A stretch of DNA of 64,000 nt from Microbotryum silenes-acaulis (lineage: Eukaryota > Basidiomycota > Microbotryomycetes > Microbotryales > Microbotryaceae): positions 806,001 to 870,000 of the forward strand of contig QPFY01000007.1 in assembly GCA_003665825.1 (NCBI GenBank), given 5' to 3'. Shown here in pieces: positions 53,365-64,000 of this stretch. Below the pieces are notes generated by a model that worked only from the letters and a program-made list of their open reading frames with translations, did no database searches and was not told the origin of the DNA. Every line of letters starts with the position of its first letter. Position 1 is the first letter of the stretch. Position numbers and translations under genes: made by a program.

Positions 53365-56300
53365 CTACTTGCCGCCTCCGGTCGAGTACATGGTCGGGTG
53401 CATCATCAATTTGGGCAAGGGCTTGACGTGGGTCTTCTCCAACGCTCGGCGGGTCAGGTACACACGTGCCGTCGACCAAGCGAGGAGGAAGCACCCGAAC
53501 GCGATCGGGATGAGCCAGTACAAAGGCGAGAGTTTGTACGTCCCTCCGAACGCGGCGTGCAAAGGAGGGGTGTAGATCACGAACATGGCTACGACCGCAC
53601 CACCGAGGATGCCGGCGAAGTTGTAGTAGTTCGACACGACATGTTTTCCGAAGGGGGCGAGAAACTTGGCTTTGGAGGCGAAGATGTTGAAGCATTGGAT
53701 CAGGAAGATGGACAGGTACATGATACTCGTCGCTTTGGCCCAGGCGTCGACTTGTTCCGAACCGGTCAGGACACGACCCGAAATGGAAATGTAGTTGGGC
53801 GAGTTGTCGAGGAAGTATTTCGGGTTCGCGGATTTCTGAGCGAGGTACAGATCGCGAGGGGTGAACCCGGACTTGTAGAAGACGACAAAATAACCAGTTA
53901 ATGCGCCGATGAGCTCGATCATACCCGCTTCGAGGTAAGAGTAAGATAGGAGGTTACGGTCGACGAGCGTCTCGTCGTCCGAAGGCTCAAAAGCGTCGAC
54001 CCAGAACTGGCGCGTGAAGGGAGCTTTCGCCGAGTCGATGTACTTGCTTATACGGGTGGGCTCAATGGTCTGGTTCGTCTCGGGGTCGATGTTGCGCGTC
54101 TTGATGCGGCGCAAGGCGCGGGCCTTGAGGCGGCCAATCGAGGCATCCGAAACGGGCTTGCGAGGAGCGGCTCGCATGATAGCGTCGGCTGATTCGGCAG
54201 GGTCGAATGCGAAACTGAGCGCGACCGCAAGTTCGAAACCAAGATCGATCAACTATAGGTAGCAAAGATAAAATATTGATGTGAGTTACTTGCGGCTTCA
54301 GAATAGCCAAGAAGAGGTCCTACGTACCAAGATGAGCAAAGCGGACAGGGGCAAAGGCACGGGGACGAGGACGTAGAGGATCTGAGGGATGACCTCAGGG
54401 ATCGAGTGCGTAACGGTGTAACGGATCGAGCGCTTCAAGTTCTGGAAGATAAGACGACCTTCTTCCACACCGCTCGTGATGGACGCAAAGTTGTCGTCGA
54501 GGAGAATCATTTTACTGCTCTCCTTGCTGACGTCCGAACCGGAGATGTTCATCGCGATTCCGAGATCAGCCTGCTTCAAGGCTGGGGCGTCGTTGACGCC
54601 ATCACCCGCTATGGAAGGAAGGAACAGACGTGATTCGGACCGATTAGTCCCGCATACCTCTGGAGCACAAAGGTGATCTTTAGGTTCCACTCACTGCAGC
54701 CGACGATGTGTCCGAGATCTTGAGCGTGTCGCACGATCGCGAGCTTGTGCTGAGGCGACGTACGAGCAAAGACAATTTCCGAGTGACTGAAGATTTGGTC
54801 CCATCTGTAAAAAGACAGCGCTCGCGAGGGAAGTCAGCAGCTTTCCTGTGTTAGAGCAAAGATAGGCCAGGCAACGCACTGGTATCCCTGAAGTCCATCA
54901 ATTTCGTCACCGTGAACGACGACGGCATCGTATTCGTCTTCATCGATCGAGTCGACGGGACGACCAGTCCTTTTCGCGACGTCGGCTTTGGTTTCACCCG
55001 AGATGAGGTTGATCTTGCGGGCAATGGCTTCGGCGGTGGCGGGGTGATCACCCGTGACCATCATGACCTGGATACCTGCTCGCCGCAAGATACCGACTGC
55101 TTCACGCACACCGTGCTTGGGAGGGTCCTCGAGCGAGACGAGACTGACGAAAGTGAGACCGTGAGCGAACATGCTCTTGTTCTCCTCGAAGTCGAAACCC
55201 TCGGGAACATCGACATCGGCGAATTGGAGTTGAGCGCAACCAATGACACGATGGCCCTTGTGCGCCATCGCATCGTACGAGACCGTGTAAGCCGCCTTGA
55301 ACGCATCGTCGACCTGTTGAAGAGAGCCATCAGATCCGAGGTAGGTCGAGCATCGGGCGAGAACTCGCTCGGGTGCTCCCTTGAGGTACAGAGTTAAGGG
55401 ACCGGTGGCGTGTTGCTTCTTGACGACGACGGTGGCAGCTTTGTCGGTCGAATTGAACGGGATAGCGAAGACCTGGGGGAACTCGGCACGGGTGTCGTCA
55501 TACGAAGCCAAGTGCTTGGCCGAGAATCGAGTAAGACCGGTTTCGGTGGCGTCACCGAGCAGCTCGCGTTCGGAGAAGGGGACGTCGGTCCTGTTGAACT
55601 TGATCTTGGAGTTGAGCGCGCAGATTGAGATCGTTTCGGCGATTCCGATGTCCTGGGGTGCAAGACTACGCTCCGAGGACTCGGCGTGGACAGCATTGTC
55701 GGTGTAGAAAACCTCTCCCGTCCAGACGTTCGTGACCGTCATCTGGTTGCGGGTGAGCGTACCAGTCTTGTCGGTAGCAAGCATGGTCAGAGAACCAAGC
55801 GTCTATCCAAGGACGGTGGGTGAGCCCAACGGATTCGTCAGCCGCCGCTTTTAATACAAACACCGGAGATCCTAAAACTCACCTCTACACCTTGTAGATC
55901 CTTGACGAGAACCTGTCGCTTAGCCATACGTTGGGCAGCGATCGACAGCAAGAGCGTGACCGTGGCCGGCAATCCTTCGGGGATCCAGGCGACCAAGATG
56001 GTGATCGCAAATGTGACCGTTGCCGCGGCCTGGCCCTTGTACACAGTGGTGATGCCGACGATGAAGAAGAGGATAGCGGTGAAGATGGCAACTGAACTCA
56101 ATAACTTGACGAATCGATCGATCTCGGTAGCGAGAGGAGACTTCTTCTCGCTTTGATTCGACGTGAGCGACGCGATGGAGCCGATGAAGGTCTTATCACC
56201 CGTTCGGATGCAGACACCCCAAGCTTCTCCGGAGACGACAAGAGTGGTGTTGAAAAGCAAATTCTGGGCCTCAGCAGCGCGTTTGGCCTTGTCGCCCTCG

Positions 56301-57366
56301 GGTACGACGACTCGCTTCTGCGGTTCGGCTTCTCCGGTAAGAGAACTGTTGTCGACGGAGCAGCTGACTGCGGAAAAGATGAAGACGTCGGCTGGGGTCT
56401 TATCACCCATGCGAATGAGGACGCAGTCGCCCAAAACCAAGTTGGCGGCCGGAATCTGGCTGATTTGACCGTCACGAACGACGGTGCAGGTCGCGGGGAC
56501 AAGAGACAAAAATCCGGCGAGCACGGCTTCGGCCTTGGCGATCTGGTAATAGTCGATACCGGCGTTGACGAAGGCGACGGCGATCAAAATACCTCCGATG
56601 TACTCGTTCGGCTTGTTGTCCTCAAAATCGACACCGAGCAGGATATACTCCAAGATGCCAGCCACAATGAGCAAAATGTTGAAGAGCGAACTGAGGGACT
56701 CGAGGTATTTGCGAAGACCCGACTTGCGCGCAGGAGGCGTCAGCGCGTTCGGACCATTCGTCCGGAGTCGCTCTGCGGCGACCGCTGAGGTGAGTCCCTT
56801 GGAGTTCGCGGGGTTTTCGACGTCGAAAGAAGTATCGAACTTCTTGGCCACCTCAGCGACGGTCAGATGATGATCGACCTGGAAGCCGGACAAACGGGTG
56901 GGCGAAGAGCCGAGCGAGGGGTCAGGGGATAGCGGAGATGTGGCGAACAGGGGAGGTCAAGGCGGGAGAGGCGGTCAGCACACGACTTCGCTACAATTTC
57001 CGCGTCGGAAGACACCATCGACGTGTCATCCAGTAGGGTCCTGAGTCTTACGATTTCGATGAACTGCGAGGCACTCTCTTTGGTCTTCTCGTTCGCATCC
57101 TGGTATCCGGCGGCGGCACGGTCCTTGACCTCTTGCGTGAGCTCACGGTTCAGAGTGAGCTCGCGGCGAATACCGAGCGTGTTCGTCCTGGGGAGCGTTT
57201 GAATGCGTTTCAAGGGCGTGTCGGGGAAAGTGACACCAGTCGTATGAACACCTTCTTTCTTAAGCTCCGAGTCGGCCGTTGAGGACGTGGACAGGCGACG
57301 TGCTGGCGTGGACGCCTTCTCATCGAACGTGGTCGGGAGGCCCGAGGTGGGATTTGGCGCAGTCAT
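53365..57366 (-). CDS. P-type ATPase, type IIC (Na,K-ATPase alpha-like)
   Basis: Six exons: 57366-56995, 56878-55883, 55802-54880, 54804-54695, 54608-54328 and 54252-53365; 1,189 residues. After a 124-residue cytosolic head comes the cation ATPase N-domain ([17 protein letters not shown]), M1-M2, the actuator [16 protein letters not shown]4 with [11 protein letters not shown], phosphorylation motif DKTGTLT (Asp467), nucleotide domain with [12 protein letters not shown], hinge [20 protein letters not shown] and M5-M10. The M5-M6 sequence ([26 protein letters not shown]) follows Na,K-/H,K-ATPases rather than ENA or PMR1 pumps. The second acidic residue of M6 is Glu instead of Asp. No beta subunit gene was seen here. 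Confidence 0.92.
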
Positions 57367-58524
57367 GTTTCGGGGATAACGAGAGGTCGGTGAACTGGCG
57401 CGCAACGAGACGTGGACCACAGGCGAGTCGGCTCGGAGAAGAGACGACGAGCTGTTGCGGAACTTCGACGGGATGAGGGTGAGAACGAAGCTGTTTTTCT
57501 CCAGTCGTTAAAGGGAACCTAGTACTATCGCATCAACGTGAGGACTTTACCCAAGCAAGCAACTCACTCTGTCAGGACGTGGCAGTTTTCCTGCACTTGA
57601 GGGATTTTCATTCACGTGCCGGCGGGCGCGTCGGTCAGTGCCCCTGCAGGCGCGTCCCTCCCGTTCGCGTGCGTCAGCGGGTGTGGCAGGCGTCGGGCAG
57701 GCCGCATCATGAGGTGGATCGGGCCATCGCAAACACCTTTCTGGGGTTGGTCTGTCGCTGGAGCCTAGCCAGCCCAATTTTCCTCTGATATGATTGATCG
57801 AGCGCTGGGATCTCGCACTCGCTTGAAGGCTGAAATCCCGCAAGGGGCGCAGAGGGGCGCCACCCACCGTCAACCATCTGGGGCGGCTAAAAATAAATGG
57901 GGCTCAAATTGACCCGCCGACTCCATGGCGAACAAAGCGCTGACATTTTGCAACTGTCGCGTGTAGCTGAGTTTCCCCACCCTTGCAGTAGGCTTGGGCT
58001 AGGTGAAACATGTCTTTCGGCCTCCACCCCTCTCGGACCAGATTAAGATCGAATACCTACTCTTGGAGTCCTGGCAATTACCCAGGTCCGAAAGGGGTTG
58101 TGTTGAGGTCCGTGAATTTCTAAAGTCGAGAGCTTTACGCACAGGCCGGTTGCCCCTATCGCCCAAATGTAGCGCGAATGCATTGCTCGAGAGGCCAACT
58201 CGTGGCCGAGCGAATCTTCACTGGACAGAGTGGGAAATCAGGGCATCTCAGATTACATTCCTTCAGCCCGGTCCATCCGAGCGAGCTCCCTCGCCTCTTG
58301 GACGACAGATGAGCACCATGCGGCGCGATTGTGTAAGAGTGCGATGAGGATAGTATTGTGGCAGTACGTAATTATCGATGCTACAGTGGGCACCAGCGTG
58401 GTCTGTCACGCTGGTGAGGAGGAGCACCAAGCGGATAGGATAGTGACAGAGAATGAAGTACGAGGACACAAGAAAGGTTCGGTAAAAATGGTATCGAAAC
58501 TTTGCAGATGCCGGCCTAGGAGAC
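57367..58524. other. Intergenic region ATPase/chitin synthase
   Basis: About 1.2 kb, containing the ATPase promoter and the chitin synthase 3' flank. Only short unsupported open frames are seen. Confidence 0.5.
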
Positions 58525-61500
58525 CTATGCGATCCGACCGTAGCCGTGATGTGGCGGGCTCGTGTCCCTTGCATCTTGTCGGGTTGCTTCCGGACTCGCG
58601 GGCTGGGACGACGACCCAAGACTTCGTCGTTTCGCATGGCCGGTGGATCGGTCCACACTCGAGCTCAGCGCGGTGTTGCCTTTGCTCGGATCCGGATCCG
58701 AGTAGAGCGTAGGAGCATGGGCCGTGCCGTACGAGACGTAGTTTCCATCGTCGACAGGGCCGTGAATCGAGGTCAGACTTGCGGACTTGAGCGGCTCGAA
58801 CGAAGGGTTCGTCCAGGCTTGTCCAGACGATGGACCATCCGAAAGAGAGTACAGCCTTGGCGGTGCCGGGGGACTGCCTCTCCGACCGCCGCCACTCACG
58901 GGCGGACTGGCGTACCCGTGGGACTGTGAGGACGAGTACCCTCTCTGTGCCTCCTCGTCGCCCCATCCCTGATCGAGCACGAGTTCGAGCTCGCGAGCAT
59001 CCAGCGTCGACGTTTCGCCTTCCTCGGATTCGACGTCGATGCTGAAAAGGCCAACGGGCGGAGGCAACGCTGTCGGACCGTCTTCGAGGTAGCCCCCAAT
59101 GTCCATTCCCCATCGATCTTCGTCGCCGCCGTATGAAGAGGCGGTCTCCGAGAGGGCGTTGCTGTCGTCGTAAAGACTGTTGGAGCTTCCATGCGTGAGT
59201 CGAGAACCGAATTGGCGCTCGAACTCGCGTCGCCTTCGCTCGTCGCGCTTATTCTTGCGCAAACGCGTCTTCTCCCAGTCCTCCCAGCGACGCATGGGAA
59301 CTTTGGCGGCCACGCCACCAACGCCATGCCCATCGTCACCCTTGATCTCTCCGATGACCTTGCGCGTCTCGCCCCAAGAGAAGTCGTCGAACTTGGAAAA
59401 GGCGTAGACGGGAAGGACAAAGTTCCCTGCGAACCCCAATTTGACTGGTATCAACAACCAGGAGAAATTGTCTCATGGACCGAGTCGTACGATACCACTG
59501 TCACTCACAGATGGGAAGCGCCACGAGATATAGCAGCATCCAGCCAACGTAGACAACTTTGAAGGTGGAAATGAGAATGAGAACGGCAGGAAGACCCAGC
59601 ACGGCTCCGAGCAGGAGGAGGGGGATTGCATCCGAGAACGAGTTAGGTGGGTGGAAGATCTGTGCGACATTGTGGAAGAACACACGAAGAGTCAGGTCCG
59701 GCACTCTCAATGGTGGGGGTGGGGAAAGGGGGGGAGGGGGGGGGGGGGGGAGGAGGGGGCGACTCGATGCTCCAGATTACTCACGTAAGTGATGATGAGA
59801 GTATAAGTAAGACAAATAGCGATCGGCAGCACGACCGTTCCGATCAGATCGACCAACACCATGAACTGCATCGAGAAGCAGAACGTTCCGCACAGGTTGG
59901 GCACGCGGACCAGCTCCATCAAGTTGTGAATTGTAGAGTTGATCCATCGACGACGTTGGGAGAGCAAGACCGAAAACGTGTCGGGTGCAACCGTTCGGCA
60001 GCGTGCCTGGGGGCAGAACATCATTTTGCGATTCGGGAACGTGCGCAGCAACAAGGTCGTGAGGAAACGATCTTCGCCGAGCAGCAACAAATTCTTCTGG
60101 TGGAGCGTCGTGACGACCGACTGCGAGTACTGCGAGACGATCTGCGGCTGGACAAGCACGGGGAACCAGTCCCCTTCGTCTTCCTTGCGCGCCTTGAGTC
60201 GGTACATGGAGAAGCAGCCGGGCAGACAGGTGACACCACCAAATACGGATTCAAACGACTTGGACAAGTGATGACTGATGTAGTATCTGTATGAAGAGCA
60301 GTAGAGGGCAGCGGCGTCAGCGGCTCGCCGGAAAGGTCAAGAACGGGGGGAAGTGAGCGGCCCACTCACTCAAAGACTTGGATCATCGTCACCCAAGATT
60401 GCCTCTTGTTGGCCACACGGGTCTCCCCGCACACGCCCATGATCATCGAGTCGTTCTGCATCGTGCGCACGAGCATGGACAGCGAGTCGGGGTACACCTT
60501 AGTGTCGGCGTCGACCATAAGCACCGTCTCGAAAAAGTCGGGCGTAACGCCCATCAGCGACTGCACTTTGCGGAACAAGTCAAAATCGAGCGGCGTCATG
60601 CGGTCGTTGTACGTAACACGAGAGAAGAAATTCATCAAGACCATTTGCGAGTCGCGCTTGCCTCGGTTGCCCGGTTTCTTGTCGTTCGCCTCGTCCGGGG
60701 TGCCGCACTTGACTACGATGATCGTCGGCGTGCGGTGGCCCCGGACGCTGGTGTAGTGGCCGGCGTAGACGAGGGCGTGATTGTGCGCCTTAGACCCGTC
60801 ACCGATGGCGATGTAGCTCATCGCTTGAGGTTCTCCAAAGCGAGGGTCGGCTTCGAGCAACCCAACGCAGATGTCGGGGGTCGATTGTTTCTCGCCGTGG
60901 CCGGTGATCATGCCGTCGCACACGACAAACAGCAACTTGCGAGCATCCGAGTAGGTCGTTCCAGCGATCGAATCGAGCGTCGACTTGATGCCGGCTGCGC
61001 CTTCGGAGTAGCAGGTGACGAGGCAGGCGACAAAGAGCTCGGCCCCGATCGACGCGAGGTTGATCATTCCATCCGCTCGCACAGCCGGCGCACCCTTGGT
61101 GATCTTGCGAGAAGTCGAGTTGAGCGAGGCGGTACGGCCACGACCACTCGTAGGCGCCGGCTTCTCGAGGAACGGGTTGTCCTTCTCGGAAGGCGAGTCT
61201 CCAGCGCTGCGGCCACCTCGGCGGGCCCCGCTTCGGTCCGTTTTCTTCAGTCGTTGCGTCTCGCGGCGCTGCATCTCGGTCTGCGTCCAAGGTGCCGCTC
61301 CTGTCTTGTTGTCGATGTCGATGTTGGCGCCCTCGGGCATGACGGCGGGCGAAATCGCGTGGCGTTTGAGGTTCTTCGGCGGTCGCACGAGCTTGGCCGA
61401 CAACCACCAATGGAAAATGCAGGCCATCAAGAAGCGAGTCAAGATGATGGTCATGATCAAGCATAATGAGGTGTACAACACGAGGTCCGAGACAAAGCAC

Positions 61501-62847
61501 CCCGGCGTGACCTTGTCGATATGTCCGGCGTAATAGCGCTCTTGAAGGCACTTGCTCGACTTGCGGAGCTCGTTGAGGTTGTAAAAGATTCGCGTCGCAT
61601 CCTTGCCACCGCTACCGTTCATCTTTTTGAGCACAAAGCGGATCGCGGTGTCGACGGTGTCGTTCGCAATCGGGTTCGGGTGAGCAAGCATGTAAGGATT
61701 GAGGTTGAGCACACTTCCGTCGAGGACGAGGTAGTTCTCGAACTTTTCCAACTGGTTCCAATCGTAGCCGACGAGCAGGTCCGTCTTCGTGAGCCCGAGC
61801 TGGGTCACCAGAGTTTCGGTGAACGCTCCCAAGGTGCACGACGTATTGCTAGCCGAACTGCTGCACAGGTTCGTGATTGCGTAGACGGCCGTGAGTCCGT
61901 TGCAAGCTGGTGTCCGGATCGCGCTGCGGTCAAATAGGTCTGTCACATCTGACCCGCCGAGCATGTTGGCCGCGGTCGAGATTGTAGGAGGCGCCGTCCC
62001 CGACACTTTGTAGCTACGACCAGCGATGCCGACGGAGCCTGGGAAAGAAAATCGAACACAGGACAAGCAGAGCTGGGTCAGCTGAGCTGTTCGTAATTCC
62101 CTCGACTCTGCACTGCTCGTATGCAGATCGCAGCCACTCACCAGGCGCTTCTCCCAGTCGTTGGAATTGGGAAACGGCATTGCTCGGGCACAGGGTTCGC
62201 GTGAGGCCGAGCGTGAGAAACCCAATGGCGCCCATCATGAGCAACGAGATCTCGCACAGTGCACACTTTTCCTTCCATGCTCGTTGCTTGGCGCGATCCG
62301 TGAGGCCGCATGCCGACAGGAGCCAGCGCGGTGCCCAAATCGTCGAGATCTCGACAAAGAGCCGCCAGGGACTGTACCACGCCTCCTCGGTCTTGAGCGT
62401 CGGCACGCCGTCGATGAGCGCGGTTTGGACTTTGCCACCCGTGTTTGTTGGATTCGGGTTGATCAAGGGTGCGGGTGCGACGAAGCGTTCGGGTCGTGTC
62501 AACGTCTTGCCTCGCATCATGGTGCGATTGGGAACAAACGAAGCGCGCGGGTCAATACCCGCTTCGCGCACTGTGCCTGGGATCACGCCTCGAACGGTCT
62601 GCCGCCTTCGCATGCGCTCATCGCCCCAATCGCCGTCGTCCCTTTCTGCCCCCCATTGTGATGGTGCACCTCGCCCGCCACGATTCGGTTGCGCGTGCGA
62701 AGGTTCGCTAGGAGATGGCGCGAGCGGTGGTGGCACGAGGGGTGACGCATGCCGAGAAGACGATGGCGACGACGCGGACGAGTGATCATCGAATGAGCTC
62801 TGGCGCATGTAGGTCGGGTTGGCCAGGAACCGTGGGTTGTACGACAT
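58525..62847 (-). CDS. Chitin synthase, class IV (CHS3-like)
   Basis: Five exons: 62847-62142, 62038-60370, 60286-59785, 59659-59509 and 59426-58525; 1,309 residues. A Pro/Ser-rich head is followed by two N-terminal helices, a luminal domain and the catalytic GT2 core: [27 protein letters not shown], the [14 protein letters not shown] segment, [14 protein letters not shown] and the processive signature SQRRRWINS. Membrane helices follow ([40 protein letters not shown]) and the class IV mark [19 protein letters not shown]. It makes wall chitin at the plasma membrane. The C-terminal 300 residues are charged and Ser-rich. No myosin or cytochrome b5 domain is present, excluding class V/VI. Confidence 0.95.
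59713..59759. repeat. G-rich tract inside chitin synthase intron
   Basis: A run containing about 17 consecutive G and several further G4-8 groups lies in the intron 59784-59660. On the sense strand it is a C-rich polypyrimidine tract ahead of the acceptor; on + it can form G-quadruplexes. Confidence 0.9.
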
Positions 62848-64000
62848 AGTGTCGTCAGTCTATCTTGACGTCTTTCGTCGATCGGGGGTGGGTGTAGACG
62901 CCGGTCGGTGAGGTCGTCAATGAGGAGGAGCTAGAGAGCGTCGCGCGCGGACCGAGACTGCGCAAACTGAACCCGCAGCCGTGCTGAGAAGGTGAGCGAC
63001 TGGGTGAAGCAACCAAAACAATCCAGACACGATACCCAAGGAAAGACACGACGCTGGACGGGCGAGCGCGTACACCGAGGTCGAGCGATTGAGCCTTTCG
63101 AGTGTTGGGCAGGAAAAGAGAGGTAAGGGGGGAGGGCAGGCCGCACACGCGTTCGGGCTCCGACGGAACTGTTCTGGACGCGTCGCAGCGCGTGCGCGCG
63201 CCAGTTCAGAGCATCGAGAGCCACATCGCCGTGCCGCTAGGCCCAACAAATGAGCTCTGCAGTGGACGGTGCGCAGACACTTCATAAACACTCACGGATC
63301 TTGTTCACTTCTTTGATGATGGTGAGTCGGACAGGTTTGACGCTTTTCCACACAGGTGTTTCGCTCTCACAGTGGCAGCTGGCAGCTGAGGGGTGGACAT
63401 ATAGTCTCCGCCTTTGTTCTGCTGCGTCGGGCGCGGCGACCGGTGAGATGGTGACGGCTTCAGCTCGCACGGGCTTCCAATCTGAGACAAGCCTACGTTT
63501 TAAGTTAAGTTGTGCGGCGTGCGAATGAGTCGGGGCGCCCGGCAAGGAACTTTGTGCAGCAAATCGCAAGCGGACCATGACAGGCAAGGTTTGTTGCTAT
63601 ATATGCAGTTCGATCTTTCATGTTCGAGTTGTGTGTTTGACCTATGTAAGAGTAAGAAAGCTCGTCAACAAGTCGGAAAGAAACCTTAGCAGTAGTACCG
63701 GTGCGACGTAATTGAATCGACACGAGCAAGTTGTTCGTGTTCGTGTACTTCCTTTTTGCGAGGGAACAACGGTGTCAAGAAGAATGGCATATTGGTGTTT
63801 GGAGACGCTCGGCACCATGTAGCGGTTGACATTGAAAAGGAGTAGCTCCTGAGTCCCGAGCGCAGACTAGAAAACTCGCTCCTGAGTGCAGGCGCGGTCG
63901 CTGGGCGTCTAGGCGAGCTCCCCTCGATCAGCCAGCGCCGCCTTCTGACTTCGCTCCGATTCGCGTCGTCCTGCACTGGCCCGTCGCTTGCACCTTTGCT
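62848..64000. other. Chitin synthase upstream region to window edge
   Basis: About 1.15 kb. The first 400 bp upstream of the start are GC-rich with gcgcgtgcgcgcgcc (about 63186). Short open frames on both strands have no recognisable domain. A gene extending beyond 64000 cannot be excluded. Confidence 0.45.

Noticed and set aside
60378..61466. 362-codon + frame across chitin synthase
   Set aside because: Antisense shadow of the conserved catalytic domain, rich in Arg/His/Asp, no family.

Overview
The window is nuclear DNA of an intron-dense, GC-rich basidiomycete fungus. The evidence is many short GT-AG introns with GTGAGT/GTAAGT donors, a class IV-type chitin synthase, a Na,K-ATPase-like type IIC P-type ATPase, a SUR7/PalI-type cortical protein and a rhodanese-fused tyrosine phosphatase. 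Codon and intron style suggests Pucciniomycotina (Microbotryomycetes-like); that placement is inference from style only. I rebuilt exon structures by hand from splice sites, reading frame and family conservation; every multi-exon model below sums to a multiple of three.

Layout. 1-5.2 kb is repeat-rich and decayed: a broken Ty1/copia integrase, a short palindrome made of a gag fragment (391-585), a possible FUN14-like fragment, a 344-bp-arm inverted repeat (2013-3189) and anonymous DNA. 5.2-25.5 kb is a compact gene block: Mtf2-like mitochondrial factor (-), small membrane protein (+), TRAPPC5/Trs31 (-), SUR7-like protein (-), REV1-type BRCT protein (+), Nim1/Gin4-like kinase (-), Aco2-type aconitase (-), AAR2 (+), NFU1 (-) and a UBE2W-like E2 (+). 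After a 3-kb gene-poor stretch come acetyl-CoA synthetase (+), an auxin-efflux-carrier-family transporter (+), a secreted Cys-rich protein (+), a large Ser-rich probable nuclear protein (+), a small secreted protein (-) and an alcohol acetyltransferase-like enzyme (-). 46-63 kb holds the tyrosine phosphatase (-), MED4 (-), an NFKBIL1-like J-domain-related protein (+), the P-type ATPase (-) and chitin synthase (-).

The genes do not form a pathway cluster. Themes that recur are acetyl-CoA and mitochondrial metabolism (ACS, Aco2, NFU1, Mtf2-like), cell cortex and wall (SUR7-like, chitin synthase, kinase) and divergent gene pairs sharing short promoters (Mtf2-like/membrane protein, ACO2/AAR2, NFU1/UBE2W, MED4/NFKBIL1-like).

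The most unusual features are: an E2 enzyme of 154 residues split into 11 coding exons with 8-, 10-, 12- and 14-nt microexons; a start codon split by an intron in the SUR7-like gene and a 5-nt first coding exon in the transporter; two GC-AG introns; a tyrosine phosphatase whose signature motif has Asn in place of the invariant His before the catalytic Cys; and two hairpin-forming inverted repeats in the transposon-relic region.
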